The notes under the pieces: model-generated
What the model was told of the DNA's origin: nothing
Database searches by the model: none
The model's input: only the letters and a program-made list of their open reading frames with translations
Shown here: piece after piece, positions 1 to 8,039 of the stretch
How the letters are laid out: every line of letters begins with the position of its first letter
Numbering within the stretch: position 1 is the stretch's first letter
NCBI RefSeq assembly: GCF_004151235.1
Contig: NZ_JUIV01000011.1
Coordinates: forward strand, 62,001 to 126,000
DNA from: Flavobacterium anhuiense
GTDB lineage: Bacteria; Bacteroidota; Bacteroidia; Flavobacteriales; Flavobacteriaceae
Length of the DNA stretch: 64,000 nucleotides
Direction: 5' to 3'
Program-made: the position numbers and the translations under genes

Positions 1-1417
1 AATGATTTATAGCTTTTGATTTGAATTTGGCAATAAATGGTTTAAAAACGATGTATAACAATAGAGCTGAGAATCCGAAAGCTAGCGGAACAACCGTCAA
101 CCAAAGAACCATCGGATGATCTGAATTTGCTAACCATGAAGTGATTTCATCATAAACCAATTTGGCATTCAAAGAAACAATTATAGAGGCAATAATCCAA
201 GAAACCACTTGCGTAGTTCTAGAAATATGAAACCCTTTCATTTTAGATTTGTCACTCACAAAATGAATTAGCGGAATAATAGCGAATCCGAGCTGTAAAC
301 TTAAAATAACCTGACTTAGAATTAGCAATTTGCCTGTTACGCTTTCGCCATAAATCAAAATTACAATTACAGCAGGAATAATTGCAATCAAACGCGTTAT
401 AATTCTACGAACCCAAGGCTGAATTCTGAAATGAAGATAACCTTCCATTACAATTTGTCCGGCAAGTGTTCCTGTTACTGTTGAGCTTTGTCCCGCAGCA
501 ATTAAGGCTACGGCAAATAAAATAGGCGCCCATTTGGTTCCTAAAAGCGGTTCAAGAAATTGGTGTGCATCTTGAATTTCGGCAACTTCAAACATTCCGT
601 TTTTATGGAAAGTCGCGGCGGCAAGAATTAGAATAGCTGCGTTTACGAAGAAAGCGAGATTTAAAGCAATCGTAGAATCGATCAAATTGTATTTTAATGC
701 TTGTTTGATTCCCGCTGGAGTTCTATCAAATTTTCGTGTTTGCACTAAAGACGAATGCAAATACAAGTTGTGCGGCATTACAGTTGCTCCGATAATTCCA
801 ATTGCAATATATAAAGCTGCAGAGTTTGGAATCGAAGGAATAAGCCCAGCTAAAACTTTGTGCACTTCTGGTTCTGCAAAAATCATTTCAAAAATGAAAG
901 AGAACCCAATAATAGCCACTAAAGCAATAATGAAGGCTTCCATCTTACGAATTCCTTTATTGATCAGGAAAAGCAATAAAAAAGTGTCTAAAACGGTAAT
1001 TAGAACAGCTTCGAGTAACGGAATTCCGAAAAGAAGATTAATTCCGATTGCCATTCCGAGAACTTCTGCCAAATCGCAGGCCGCAATGGCAATTTCGGCT
1101 AAGAAATATAAAATGTAGTTGATGTATTTGGAGTACGTTTCTCGAGAGGCTTGCGCAAGATCGCGCTGTGTTACGATTCCGAGACGAGCGCTTAAGCTCT
1201 GCAAAAGCAAAGCCATTAAGTTACTCATCAATAAAACCCAGACTAAAGTGTATCCGAATTGGCTTCCGCCGGCAATATCGGTTGCCCAGTTTCCTGGATC
1301 CATGTAGCCAACGCTTACCAAATAAGCTGGGCCTAGAAAGGCTAAAATTTTTCTAAAACCCTTTTTTTTATTTTGTGTAGAAACTGATTCGTGGACTTCT
1401 TCTAAAGATTTGGTCAT
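1..1417 (-). CDS. mntH: Nramp-family Mn2+/Fe2+ transporter (3' end outside window)
   Basis: This inner-membrane proton-coupled importer of divalent metals (Mn2+, Fe2+) is read from the reverse complement. The N-terminus begins MTKSLEEVHESVS and soon reaches GYMDPGNWATDI, the Nramp TM1 metal-binding motif (DPGN). The segment CDLAEVLGMAIGI follows and fits the next conserved helices. The frame stays open for 472 codons to the window edge, longer than classical MntH (about 410 residues), so a C-terminal extension is likely; some Bacteroidota Nramp proteins carry a Usp-like tail, but that part is not visible here. The start ATG lies 20 bp after a TATATTTG -7 box. A perfect palindrome just upstream of the promoter points to metal-dependent repression. 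Confidence 0.93.
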   Translation of the reverse strand, partial: MTKSLEEVHESVSTQNKKKGFRKILAFLGPAYLVSVGYMDPGNWATDIAGGSQFGYTLVWVLLMSNLMALLLQSLSARLGIVTQRDLAQASRETYSKYINYILYFLAEIAIAACDLAEVLGMAIGINLLFGIPLLEAVLITVLDTFLLLFLINKGIRKMEAFIIALVAIIGFSFIFEMIFAEPEVHKVLAGLIPSIPNSAALYIAIGIIGATVMPHNLYLHSSLVQTRKFDRTPAGIKQALKYNLIDSTIALNLAFFVNAAILILAAATFHKNGMFEVAEIQDAHQFLEPLLGTKWAPILFAVALIAAGQSSTVTGTLAGQIVMEGYLHFRIQPWVRRIITRLIAIIPAVIVILIYGESVTGKLLILSQVILSLQLGFAIIPLIHFVSDKSKMKGFHISRTTQVVSWIIASIIVSLNAKLVYDEITSWLANSDHPMVLWLTVVPLAFGFSALLLYIVFKPFIAKFKSKAINH

Positions 1418-1436
1418 TGTAAAAGTATTGTTTTCA

Positions 1437-1469
1437 CAAATATAGAGAAAAATTATATTCGCGAAACAA
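1437..1469 (-). promoter_or_regulatory. mntH promoter, Bacteroidota type
   Basis: On the minus strand TATATTTG (1437-1444) matches the TAnnTTTG -7 consensus. A TTG -33 element lies at 1467-1469, 22 bp away, inside the 17-23 bp spacing described for Flavobacterium promoters. The transcript would have a leader of about 15 nt before the ATG at 1417. Confidence 0.6.
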
Positions 1470-1472
1470 TAT

Positions 1473-1490
1473 TTTTAGACGAGTCTAAAA
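1473..1490. promoter_or_regulatory. Palindromic operator upstream of mntH
   Basis: TTTTAGAC-GA-GTCTAAAA is a perfect 8+8 inverted repeat with a 2-bp spacer. It lies directly upstream of the mntH -33 box and one base after the stop codon of the Fur-type gene. Its symmetry and position fit a manganese/iron repressor site (MntR/DtxR-like). The same half-sites occur upstream of the TonB receptor at 3600-3615. The regulator itself is not proven. Confidence 0.65.
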
Positions 1491-1491
1491 G

Positions 1492-1884
1492 CTAAATGTT
1501 AGAATTTAAACAATTCGGACACAATCCTGATAGCGTAAAGTTGATTTCGTTCACTTTGTAATTGTGCGGCATAATATAACTCGGCTTAACATTTTCAAGG
1601 CAAGTAATCTCGTGACAATTCTCGCAGCTAAAATGTGCATGGTTGTGAATATGCACACGTTGATGCGAATGATTGCATTTGGCATATTTTACTGTTCCAT
1701 CTAGATTAGAAATCTTATGGATAACATCTTCATTAATCAAACGATCCAAAATTCTGTAAATGGTAACGCGATCGCACAAATCATTTAATTGTTTGTGAAT
1801 TTCGGTGTGCGAAAGAGCCGTTTTAGATTTCTCAAAAACCTCTAAAACAGCCGTTTTTGCTGCGGTATTACGTGTGGTTTTCAT
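1492..1884 (-). CDS. Fur-family metalloregulator (Zur-like)
   Basis: This 130-residue DNA-binding repressor has an N-terminal winged helix (about residues 1-75, with RVTIYRILDRL as the recognition-helix region) and a C-terminal dimerization and metal domain. The domain contains a His-rich segment (NHSHQRVHIHNHAHF) and two CxxC pairs, CENC and CPNC, which form the structural zinc site of Fur/Zur proteins. It is divergent from the MerC-domain gene, and the 93-bp gap holds two inverted repeats that it probably binds. Zur is the best guess because the short form and the target repeats fit zinc regulation; Fur or PerR cannot be excluded. Confidence 0.85.
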   Translation of the reverse strand: MKTTRNTAAKTAVLEVFEKSKTALSHTEIHKQLNDLCDRVTIYRILDRLINEDVIHKISNLDGTVKYAKCNHSHQRVHIHNHAHFSCENCHEITCLENVKPSYIMPHNYKVNEINFTLSGLCPNCLNSNI

Positions 1885-1908
1885 TTTTTATGAAGTTAAA
1901 AATTAAAC

Positions 1909-1958
1909 GCAACAATGTTGCAATTGATAAAATTGTATATATTTGCAACAAAATTGCA
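1909..1958. promoter_or_regulatory. merC-like promoter covered by two palindromes (Zur/Fur-type operators)
   Basis: A TTG (1918-1920) and TATATTTG (1938-1945) are spaced 17 bp apart on the plus strand and form a good -33/-7 promoter for the MerC-domain gene. GCAACA-A-TGTTGC (1909-1921) overlaps the -33 element. TGCAA-CAAAA-TTGCA (1944-1958) overlaps the end of the -7 box. The repeated TGCAA half-sites next to a Fur-family gene suggest autoregulation and repression of both divergent genes. Confidence 0.6.
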
Positions 1959-1977
1959 TTAAGCAAATGTACACGAA

Positions 1978-2331
1978 ATGAAGAAAATAAGCACATCCTT
2001 TTACGATATTTTAGGAATTTCTAGCGCAACCATCTGTCTGGTTCATTGTTTGATTTTTCCTCTTTTAACGATCCTGCCTTTAGGACTGAGTCACAATCCT
2101 TTTATAGATTTACTATTTGCTTCGATAGGTTTATTTGCAATTCTCAAAATTATAAAAAAATCATCTCTTTTGGTATCGTCCATTTTAGTTGTTTCAATGG
2201 CACTCATTTGGATTAGTGTTTTGACAGAACTTCTTTTAGATATTCATCTAGATTTGATTTATTTCGGAGGGATTGGAATGATCATTGGACATTTAATCAA
2301 TTACAAATTACATAGAAATCAAAATCATTAA
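1978..2331 (+). CDS. MerC-domain membrane protein
   Basis: This 117-residue inner-membrane protein has about four hydrophobic helices. The first carries ATICLVHCLIFPLL, the Cys-x-x-His-Cys-...-Pro pattern of MerC-type proteins. MerC was named for mercury uptake, but stand-alone MerC-domain proteins beside Fur/Zur regulators are thought to handle zinc or another soft metal. Here it is divergent from the Fur-family regulator and under apparent repressor sites, so a metal-limitation role is more likely than mercury resistance. No merA, merP or merR is nearby. Confidence 0.8.
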   Translation: MKKISTSFYDILGISSATICLVHCLIFPLLTILPLGLSHNPFIDLLFASIGLFAILKIIKKSSLLVSSILVVSMALIWISVLTELLLDIHLDLIYFGGIGMIIGHLINYKLHRNQNH

Positions 2332-2356
2332 AATAACTCATTGGGTGAAAGTAAAA

Positions 2357-2496
2357 TTTAAACACATAGAAACATAGATTTATTGTTTCTTTTTAAGGGT
2401 ACAGAAAAAGCAAGCTTTAACACATAGTTCTATGATTAATTATTCTAGTGAAACGCCTTTTTACAAATCCTAAAAGCTATGTTTCTATGTGTTAAA
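2357..2496. repeat. Dispersed palindromic element (ACACATAGAAACATAG family)
   Basis: The left arm at 2357-2377 and right arm at 2477-2496 are inverted copies of the motif ACACATAGAAACATAG. A relative lies at 5888-6024, and both share an internal GGCGTTTCACT segment in opposite orientation. The element fills the gap between the MerC-domain gene and the flavoprotein gene. Confidence 0.7.
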
Positions 2497-2530
2497 CTAA
2501 TTTCACTCAACAGATTAAAATAGAAATAAT

Positions 2531-3436
2531 ATGGAACAGAAGCATTTTGAAGTGATTATCATTGGCGGCAGCTACAGCGGATTGTCTGCCGCAATGAGTT
2601 TAGGACGTTCTTTGCGTCAGGTTTTAGTCATTGACAGCGGTCTGCCTTGTAACAGACAAACACCGCATTCTCATAATTTTATTACGCAAGATGGTGAAAA
2701 GCCAGCGGTTATTTCGGCGAAAGCCAAATTGCAAGTGGACATTTATAAAACAGTTCAATTTTATAACGGACTTGCGGTAAAAGTATTTAAAACAGAAAAT
2801 GGTTTCGAAATTGAAACAGAATCAGGTGCTATTTTTTCTTCTCGAAAAGTTTTATTTGCAACTGGAGTTAAAGATTTACTGCCAGAAATTGAAGGTTTTA
2901 CATCTTGTTGGGGAATTTCGGTTTTACATTGTCCGTATTGTCATGGCTATGAAGTTAAAAATGAAAAAACCGCAATTATTGCCAATGGAGAAATGGGTTT
3001 TGAATATGCAAAACTGATTTCTAATTGGACAAAGGATTTGAGATTATGCACCAATGGAAAATCAGAATTGACCTCAGAACAAACACAAACGCTTAAAAGT
3101 CATGGCGTTTTAATTTTAGAAGAAGAAATAGAATCTTTTGAGCATCATGAAGGATATATTAAAAACATCATTTTTAAGAACGGAGAAAGAGTGGAAGTGA
3201 AAGCGATTTACGCAAGACCGCCTTTTGAACAGCATTGCCCAATCCCTGAAATTTTAGGATGTGATAGTAACGAACAAGGATTGCTGAAAGTAGATGCGAT
3301 GCAGAAAACAAACATTCCAGGTGTTTTTGCAAGTGGAGATTGCACAACTCCAATGCGATCTGTGGCAATTGCTGTTTCTACAGGCTCTTTCGCTGGAGCG
3401 GTGATCAATAAAGAACTTATCGACGAAGACTTTTAG
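2531..3436 (+). CDS. Thioredoxin-reductase-like NAD(P)/FAD oxidoreductase
   Basis: This 301-residue flavoprotein has the TrxB fold. An N-terminal FAD-binding motif IIIGGSYSGLSAAMSLGR is followed by the redox-active pair in HCPYCHG (around residue 137), and a second FAD signature, GVFASGDC, lies near the C-terminus. The central part should bind NAD(P)H. Proteins of this class reduce thioredoxin-like partners or act on small dithiols (HlmI/GliT relatives). The thioredoxin-fold protein at 6178-6642 in the same cluster is a possible partner. The function is assigned by family only; the true cell thioredoxin reductase probably lies elsewhere. Confidence 0.85.
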   Translation: MEQKHFEVIIIGGSYSGLSAAMSLGRSLRQVLVIDSGLPCNRQTPHSHNFITQDGEKPAVISAKAKLQVDIYKTVQFYNGLAVKVFKTENGFEIETESGAIFSSRKVLFATGVKDLLPEIEGFTSCWGISVLHCPYCHGYEVKNEKTAIIANGEMGFEYAKLISNWTKDLRLCTNGKSELTSEQTQTLKSHGVLILEEEIESFEHHEGYIKNIIFKNGERVEVKAIYARPPFEQHCPIPEILGCDSNEQGLLKVDAMQKTNIPGVFASGDCTTPMRSVAIAVSTGSFAGAVINKELIDEDF

Positions 3437-3460
3437 TCAATAGAAAAGAGTAGTTAAACA

Positions 3461-3518
3461 ATATAAGTTATATAAGTTCATTTTAGCACAAACTTAAATT
3501 ATCTTATATAACTTATAT
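3461..3518. repeat. 16-bp perfect inverted repeat, possible terminator
   Basis: ATATAAGTTATATAAG (3461-3476) and its exact complement (3503-3518) are separated by 26 bp and followed by GGTTTT. The A/T-rich hairpin sits 25 bp after the flavoprotein stop codon. A related single arm occurs near 43918, so this is probably a dispersed repeat that may also end transcription. Confidence 0.5.
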
Positions 3519-3599
3519 GGTTTTAAAAAAAATATAACATCTTGATTTCAATCAGTCTGAAAATTTTGTTTTAAGAATAATTATTTGTCAAATTTAATT

Positions 3600-3615
3600 T
3601 TTAGATTTGTCTAAA
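3600..3615. promoter_or_regulatory. Operator and -7 box upstream of the TonB receptor
   Basis: TTTAGAT-TT-GTCTAAA repeats the half-sites and 2-bp spacing of the mntH operator with one mismatch. It contains TAGATTTG (3602-3609), a full match to the TAnnTTTG -7 box, so repressor binding would block polymerase directly. No well-spaced TTG -33 element is visible. The receptor ATG is 15 bp downstream. Confidence 0.55.
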
Positions 3616-3630
3616 TTTAATTTTAAAAGA

Positions 3631-5883
3631 ATGAAATATTTATTTTTGACAATATTAATACTTTCAGCTAAAAGCCTATACTCGCAAAATATCTCAGGAA
3701 AAGTCGAATTATCAATTCCTGTAGGTCAGGAAATTAATGTTAGCTTATTAAATACAAACTTTAAAGCACAAACCGATTCTCTAGGATTTTATAAACTCGA
3801 AAATATTCCGAAAGGGAATTATAAAATAAATGTGACCTCGACGGGATTCAAACCTATAACCCAAAGAATTTCTGTTTTAGAAAATGAAAATTTGAATCTT
3901 GATTTTGAATTACAAGAAGATCAAAACGAATTGAACGAAGTGGTAGTTTCTGGAACTTTAAAACCTGTAAAACGATTAGAAAGTGCCGTTCCTGTTGAGG
4001 TTTATTCGCCAGTTTTCTTCAAGAAAAACCCAACACCAAGCATTTATGATGCATTACAAAACATAAATGGAGTTCGTCCGCAGCTCAATTGTGGAGTTTG
4101 TAATACTGGAGATATTCACATAAACGGTTTGGAAGGTCCGTACACTTTGGTTATGATTGACGGAATGCCAATTGTAAGCAGTCTTTCTACGGTTTATGGC
4201 TTGTCTGGAATTCCGAATTCTCTGGTAGAAAGAATCGAAATTGTAAAAGGTCCAGCTTCGTCTCTTTACGGAAGTGAAGCGGTTGGAGGTTTAATCAATA
4301 TCATTACTAAAAACCCGACTAATGCACCCGTTTTTTCTGCCGATTATTTTACGACTTCTTATTTTGAAAGCAATCTTGATTTAGGAATGAAGTTTAATGC
4401 CGGAAAAAAAGCAATTTCGCTTATTGGGGTTAATTACTTCAACTATGATCAAGTAATAGATAAAGACAAAGATAATTTTACCGATGTAACGCTTTCTGAA
4501 CGTATTTCTGTTTTTAATAAATGGAGTTTTCAAAGAAATAATAATCGCCTTTTTTCGATCGCTGCGCGCGGAATGTATGAAGATCGTTGGGGTGGAGACA
4601 TTCGTTGGGAGAAAAAATATCGTGGCGGAGATGAAATTTATGGGGAAAGCATTTATACCAAAAGAGCTGAATTAATTGGAAGTTATCAATTGCCTTTTGA
4701 AGAAAAACTGATGCTCTCCTTTTCTGGAAATGTGCATTATCAAGATAGTCGTTACGGAACAACTTCGTATATCGCCAATCAGAAAATTGGATTTTTGCAA
4801 CTGACTTGGGATAAAAAAATAGGAAGAAACGATTTGCTGGCAGGAATTGTAAGTCGATATACTTATTATGATGACAATACACCTGCAACAAAAGAAGCTG
4901 AAAATACTTGGCTTCCAGGAATTTTTGTTCAAGACGAAATTACCTTTTCTCCAAAAAGCCAAGTTTTGTTAGGAATGCGTTATGATTACAATTCTATTCA
5001 CGGATCTATTTTTACACCGCGATTTGCTTACAGATTTAAAGCAAACGAAAACACCATTTTTAGATTAAATGCAGGAACTGGATTTAGAGTTGTGAATTTA
5101 TTTACGGAAGATCACGCAGCTTTAACGGGTTCTAGAGATGTCATTATTAAAAACGACTTAAAACCCGAGCAGTCAGTAAATGTGAATTTGAACTATATTC
5201 AGAAAATCAATTTCGGAAACGGAACCTTTATGGGAATCGAAACAACGGCTTTTTATACCAGATTCAGCAATAAAATCATTTCAGATTATGAGACCAATCC
5301 AAACGAAATTATTTACGACAATATTGATGGTTATGCTTTGAGTCAAGGAATCAGCACGAATATCGATCTTAATTTTCCGTCGGGATTAAAATTTATTGTC
5401 GGAGCAACGGTTTTGGATAATAAAAATGTCGAAAATGGAATTTCTGAAAGACCTTATCTAACTGAGAATTTCACAGGAACATGGAGCATTTCGTATAAAA
5501 TTCAGCCTTGGAATTTATCAATAGATTATACAGGAAATGTTTACAGTCCAATGAAATTGCCTTTGTTGAGCGAAACTGATCCAAGAAGTCCAGATTCGCC
5601 GTGGTACAGTATTCAGAATATTCAGTTTACGTATTCGGGATGGAAAGATTTTGAAGTTTATGGCGGAATCAAAAATCTGCTGAACTTTACTCCAAAACAG
5701 AATAATCCGTTTTTGATTTCTAGAACCAACGATCCTTTCGACAAAAATGTGCAATACGATTCGGCAGGAAAAGTATTGGTAACACCAGATAATCCATACG
5801 GTTTAACATTTGACACGACTTACGTTTATGGACAGAACCAAACTATTCGAGGATTTTTGGGATTGCGATATACTTTTAGGTGA
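3631..5883 (+). CDS. TonB-dependent outer-membrane receptor, probable metal importer
   Basis: The ATG at 3631 gives a clean signal peptide (MKYLFLTILILSAKSLYSQ) and a 750-residue protein; a TTG start 24 bp upstream would spoil it. Residues about 20-100 form a carboxypeptidase-regulatory-like domain, followed by a plug (NEVVVSGT... to GLINIITK) and a 22-strand type barrel ending in GLRYTFR. The plug carries NCGVCNTGDIHINGLEG, a CxxC motif in a loop that could bind a soft metal or a metal complex. The barrel imports its ligand using TonB energy. The operator shared with mntH suggests manganese or iron control; the adjacent Fur/Zur-type gene suggests zinc. The ligand is not settled. Confidence 0.9.
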   Translation: MKYLFLTILILSAKSLYSQNISGKVELSIPVGQEINVSLLNTNFKAQTDSLGFYKLENIPKGNYKINVTSTGFKPITQRISVLENENLNLDFELQEDQNELNEVVVSGTLKPVKRLESAVPVEVYSPVFFKKNPTPSIYDALQNINGVRPQLNCGVCNTGDIHINGLEGPYTLVMIDGMPIVSSLSTVYGLSGIPNSLVERIEIVKGPASSLYGSEAVGGLINIITKNPTNAPVFSADYFTTSYFESNLDLGMKFNAGKKAISLIGVNYFNYDQVIDKDKDNFTDVTLSERISVFNKWSFQRNNNRLFSIAARGMYEDRWGGDIRWEKKYRGGDEIYGESIYTKRAELIGSYQLPFEEKLMLSFSGNVHYQDSRYGTTSYIANQKIGFLQLTWDKKIGRNDLLAGIVSRYTYYDDNTPATKEAENTWLPGIFVQDEITFSPKSQVLLGMRYDYNSIHGSIFTPRFAYRFKANENTIFRLNAGTGFRVVNLFTEDHAALTGSRDVIIKNDLKPEQSVNVNLNYIQKINFGNGTFMGIETTAFYTRFSNKIISDYETNPNEIIYDNIDGYALSQGISTNIDLNFPSGLKFIVGATVLDNKNVENGISERPYLTENFTGTWSISYKIQPWNLSIDYTGNVYSPMKLPLLSETDPRSPDSPWYSIQNIQFTYSGWKDFEVYGGIKNLLNFTPKQNNPFLISRTNDPFDKNVQYDSAGKVLVTPDNPYGLTFDTTYVYGQNQTIRGFLGLRYTFR

Positions 5884-5887
5884 TTAA

Positions 5888-6024
5888 TTTTTAACACATA
5901 GAAACATAGTTTAACTTTGTGTAGAAGAGGCGTTTCACTTGCATCAATTCACATAGGTGTGTAGAAGCTAGCTTCTTTTGTAATCTTTAGAAAAGAAAAA
6001 ATCTATGTTTTTATGTATTTAAAA
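5888..6024. repeat. Second copy of the ACACATAGAAACATAG palindromic element
   Basis: The left arm (5888-5909) reads TTAACACATAGAAACATAG. The right arm near 5999-6024 is a decayed inverted copy (CTATGTTTTTATGTATTTAA). The core contains GGCGTTTCACTT, which is found inverted in the copy at 2357-2496. It lies immediately after the TonB receptor stop codon and may act as its terminator region. Confidence 0.6.
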
Positions 6025-6048
6025 TTTTTGAGACAGATTGTTTTCGTC

Positions 6049-6115
6049 TGTCAGGCTGAGCGGAATCGAAGTCTATATCCTATTGGTGCGCCCTTCGACT
6101 TCGCTCAGGGTGACA
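6049..6115. repeat. REP-like inverted repeat (CTGAGCGAAGTCGAAGG family)
   Basis: The left arm at 6049-6071 (GTCAGGCTGAGCGGAATCGA) and the right arm at 6093-6115 (CTTCGACTTCGCTCAGGGTG) form a hairpin with a short loop. A single arm of the same family sits inside the coding sequence at 46112-46135. Confidence 0.75.
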
Positions 6116-6177
6116 AAAAAGTAAAATCTGTTTAATCCTTTTATCTCGATAAATATCGGGAGCTGTAAACAAAAAAA

Positions 6178-6642
6178 ATGAAAAAGCTAGTTCTACTTAT
6201 TTTCTTCTTCGGAATAACTTCAACAGGATTCTGCCAATTAAAAAGCAGGACTTTTGAAGAAGTAGATAGTTTGCAGCAAATTCAAAAACGGAAAACCATT
6301 GTTTTCATCCATACCAATTGGTGTCAGTTTTGCCAGCGAATGAAAGCCACAACTTTTAAAGATCAAGAAATTATAGAAAAACTAAACTCCGATTTTTATT
6401 TTATTAATTTTAATGCAGAGGAAAAAAGCGATATCAAATTCGCAAATCACACTTTCAAATACCTGCCTTCTGGAAATAATGTCGGAGTTCACGAACTGGC
6501 ATTGCAATTGGGAACAATTAATAATCAAATTGCATATCCGACCTTATGTGTTTTGAATGATAAAAACGAAATCATTTTTCAGTACAATATCTATTTGGGT
6601 ACAAAAGAGTTTAAAGTTCTTTTGGAAAAATTGAAAGAGTAG
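6178..6642 (+). CDS. Secreted thioredoxin-fold protein
   Basis: This 154-residue protein has a signal peptide (MKKLVLLIFFFGITSTGFCQ) and a thioredoxin-like domain with the redox motif NWCQFCQRM at about residues 43-51. The tail part AYPTLCVLNDKNEIIF contains the conserved cis-proline region. It should act in the periplasm, reducing or carrying disulfides; with the CxxC-bearing receptor upstream, a role in keeping metal-binding cysteines reduced is possible but inferred. It is transcribed with the same polarity as the receptor but separated by about 290 bp of repeats, so it may have its own promoter. Confidence 0.8.
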   Translation: MKKLVLLIFFFGITSTGFCQLKSRTFEEVDSLQQIQKRKTIVFIHTNWCQFCQRMKATTFKDQEIIEKLNSDFYFINFNAEEKSDIKFANHTFKYLPSGNNVGVHELALQLGTINNQIAYPTLCVLNDKNEIIFQYNIYLGTKEFKVLLEKLKE

Positions 6643-6962
6643 CATTTTTATGATACTAGCATAGTAGATTATTGCTAATGAGGTAAATAATGTGTTTTTT
6701 GATACGCCCTTAAAATTTATTTGCAAATCGTTGTAAAGCTTTGCAAATCAAAAACTTTCTGATAATCAATTAGAGATGCTTTTGCCGTATATATCTGTTG
6801 TAACACCTACAGATCGACTTTAGCATTTCTGTTTCTAAAATATTTTAGGAGCTTTAAAGCTCTTTGATTTTTCCTTGTGTTTTGAATAACGGATTCTCTG
6901 GATAGAAATATAAAATTCATATAGGAAGAATGATAACTTTTTGTGAAATAATAATTTGATGA
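6643..6962. other. Gene-free gap
   Basis: About 320 bp between the convergent thioredoxin-fold and glycosyltransferase genes. I see no convincing ORF, RNA gene or strong terminator; the sequence is A/T-rich with no clear repeat. Confidence 0.5.
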
Positions 6963-8039
6963 TTAGGTGTTTTTCAGAAAATGTTTATCCATTTGTTCAA
7001 AATAGGACTCGATACTAAATTTTTTCATTGCAAATTCATGAATTTCTTCGGGCGTGAATTTTCTAGAATCTTCAATGCAATAATCAAAAAACTGAAAAAT
7101 ATTCTCATCGATTTGTTTTGGAAGCAAATAAGCACCAGGTTGTTCATCTTTGGCTAATTTAGGCAGAACACCAACAGGATTTCCTGCAATTGGTCTTCCG
7201 CAGGCAAGCGCTTCAATAGTGACCATTCCAAAACTTTCTGAATAGGAAGGATAAAAAACAATGTCTGCGCGAGAATAAGTCAGTTCGTTGATGTTGTCAA
7301 TTGTTAATCCGACTAAAATTTCAGTGTTATGCAAATTTTGAAAAAGCTCAGTATTTGATGGATTGTTTGAGGCAATAAGAAGCCTCCAATCGTTTTGCTT
7401 TTCAACAAGTTTTGATAGTTCTTGCAATTCGGCTATCCCTTTTCCGTGTTCTAGTCTGCCGATATATACAATTGTTTTAAAGTCAGTGGATGGCTTTTTT
7501 ATTGGATAAAAATTCGTTTTATCAATACAGTTTGGTACTACACTTATTTTATCTTGATTAATTCCATAGTACTGCATTAGGTCTTTTTTGACATTGTCTT
7601 CAACAGCGATTATTTTCTTGGCATTTTTGCAGGCTTTCATTTGAAGTCTTGCAATTCTGCTTAATTTTGGATTTCTTCGGCCGTAGTCCAATTCCATTTT
7701 ATGAAAACAGCCGTGAGATATTACACAATCTGTCGGATAATATGCCGTGGGTTCACCATTACTTATGACTTTTTTGTTCGAACGATAATGTAGCCAAAGA
7801 AACACTGTAATATATCTTGCGATATATTTTGCTCTTCTTTTTTCGAAGTGTCTTATATTGAATAACTTCCAATATAATTTTCCTATGAAACTATTTTTTA
7901 AACGATCTTCATCAATTATTTCAGTCAGAATCTTTCGGCTTTTGAGATACTCATCCAAATAATGAACCATGCGTTCAGCACCGCCCGCATTAGATTTTCC
8001 GTTTAGAAATACCAAATAAATTTTTCTTGCTTTTATCAT
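6963..8039 (-). CDS. Glycosyltransferase family 4
   Basis: This 358-residue GT-B enzyme transfers a sugar from a nucleotide donor to a glycan or lipid acceptor at the inner face of the membrane. The N-terminal domain has the glycine-rich GKSNAGGAERMVHYL. The C-terminal domain has YIGRLEHGKGI and the E-x7-E signature SESFGMVTIEALACGRP (two catalytic or donor-contacting glutamates). The gene stands alone, without a polysaccharide operon, so the acceptor is unknown. The frame continues upstream of the ATG only as far as an A10 tract, where a short upstream ORF overlaps it by ATGA. Confidence 0.85.
   Translation of the reverse strand: MIKARKIYLVFLNGKSNAGGAERMVHYLDEYLKSRKILTEIIDEDRLKNSFIGKLYWKLFNIRHFEKRRAKYIARYITVFLWLHYRSNKKVISNGEPTAYYPTDCVISHGCFHKMELDYGRRNPKLSRIARLQMKACKNAKKIIAVEDNVKKDLMQYYGINQDKISVVPNCIDKTNFYPIKKPSTDFKTIVYIGRLEHGKGIAELQELSKLVEKQNDWRLLIASNNPSNTELFQNLHNTEILVGLTIDNINELTYSRADIVFYPSYSESFGMVTIEALACGRPIAGNPVGVLPKLAKDEQPGAYLLPKQIDENIFQFFDYCIEDSRKFTPEEIHEFAMKKFSIESYFEQMDKHFLKNT

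Noticed and set aside
687..1356. Three open frames on the plus strand
   Set aside because: They lie opposite mntH, have no motif, and mntH reads cleanly on the minus strand.
1978..3436. Mercury-resistance operon
   Set aside because: A MerC-domain protein and a TrxR-like flavoprotein are present, but there is no MerR, MerT, MerP or mercuric reductase motif, and the regulator is Fur-type.
3607..3630. TTG start for the TonB receptor
   Set aside because: It would place charged residues before the signal peptide and overlaps the operator and -7 box; the ATG at 3631 is better.
4514..4962. Minus-strand frames inside the TonB receptor
   Set aside because: They are shadows of the receptor barrel, with no family resemblance.
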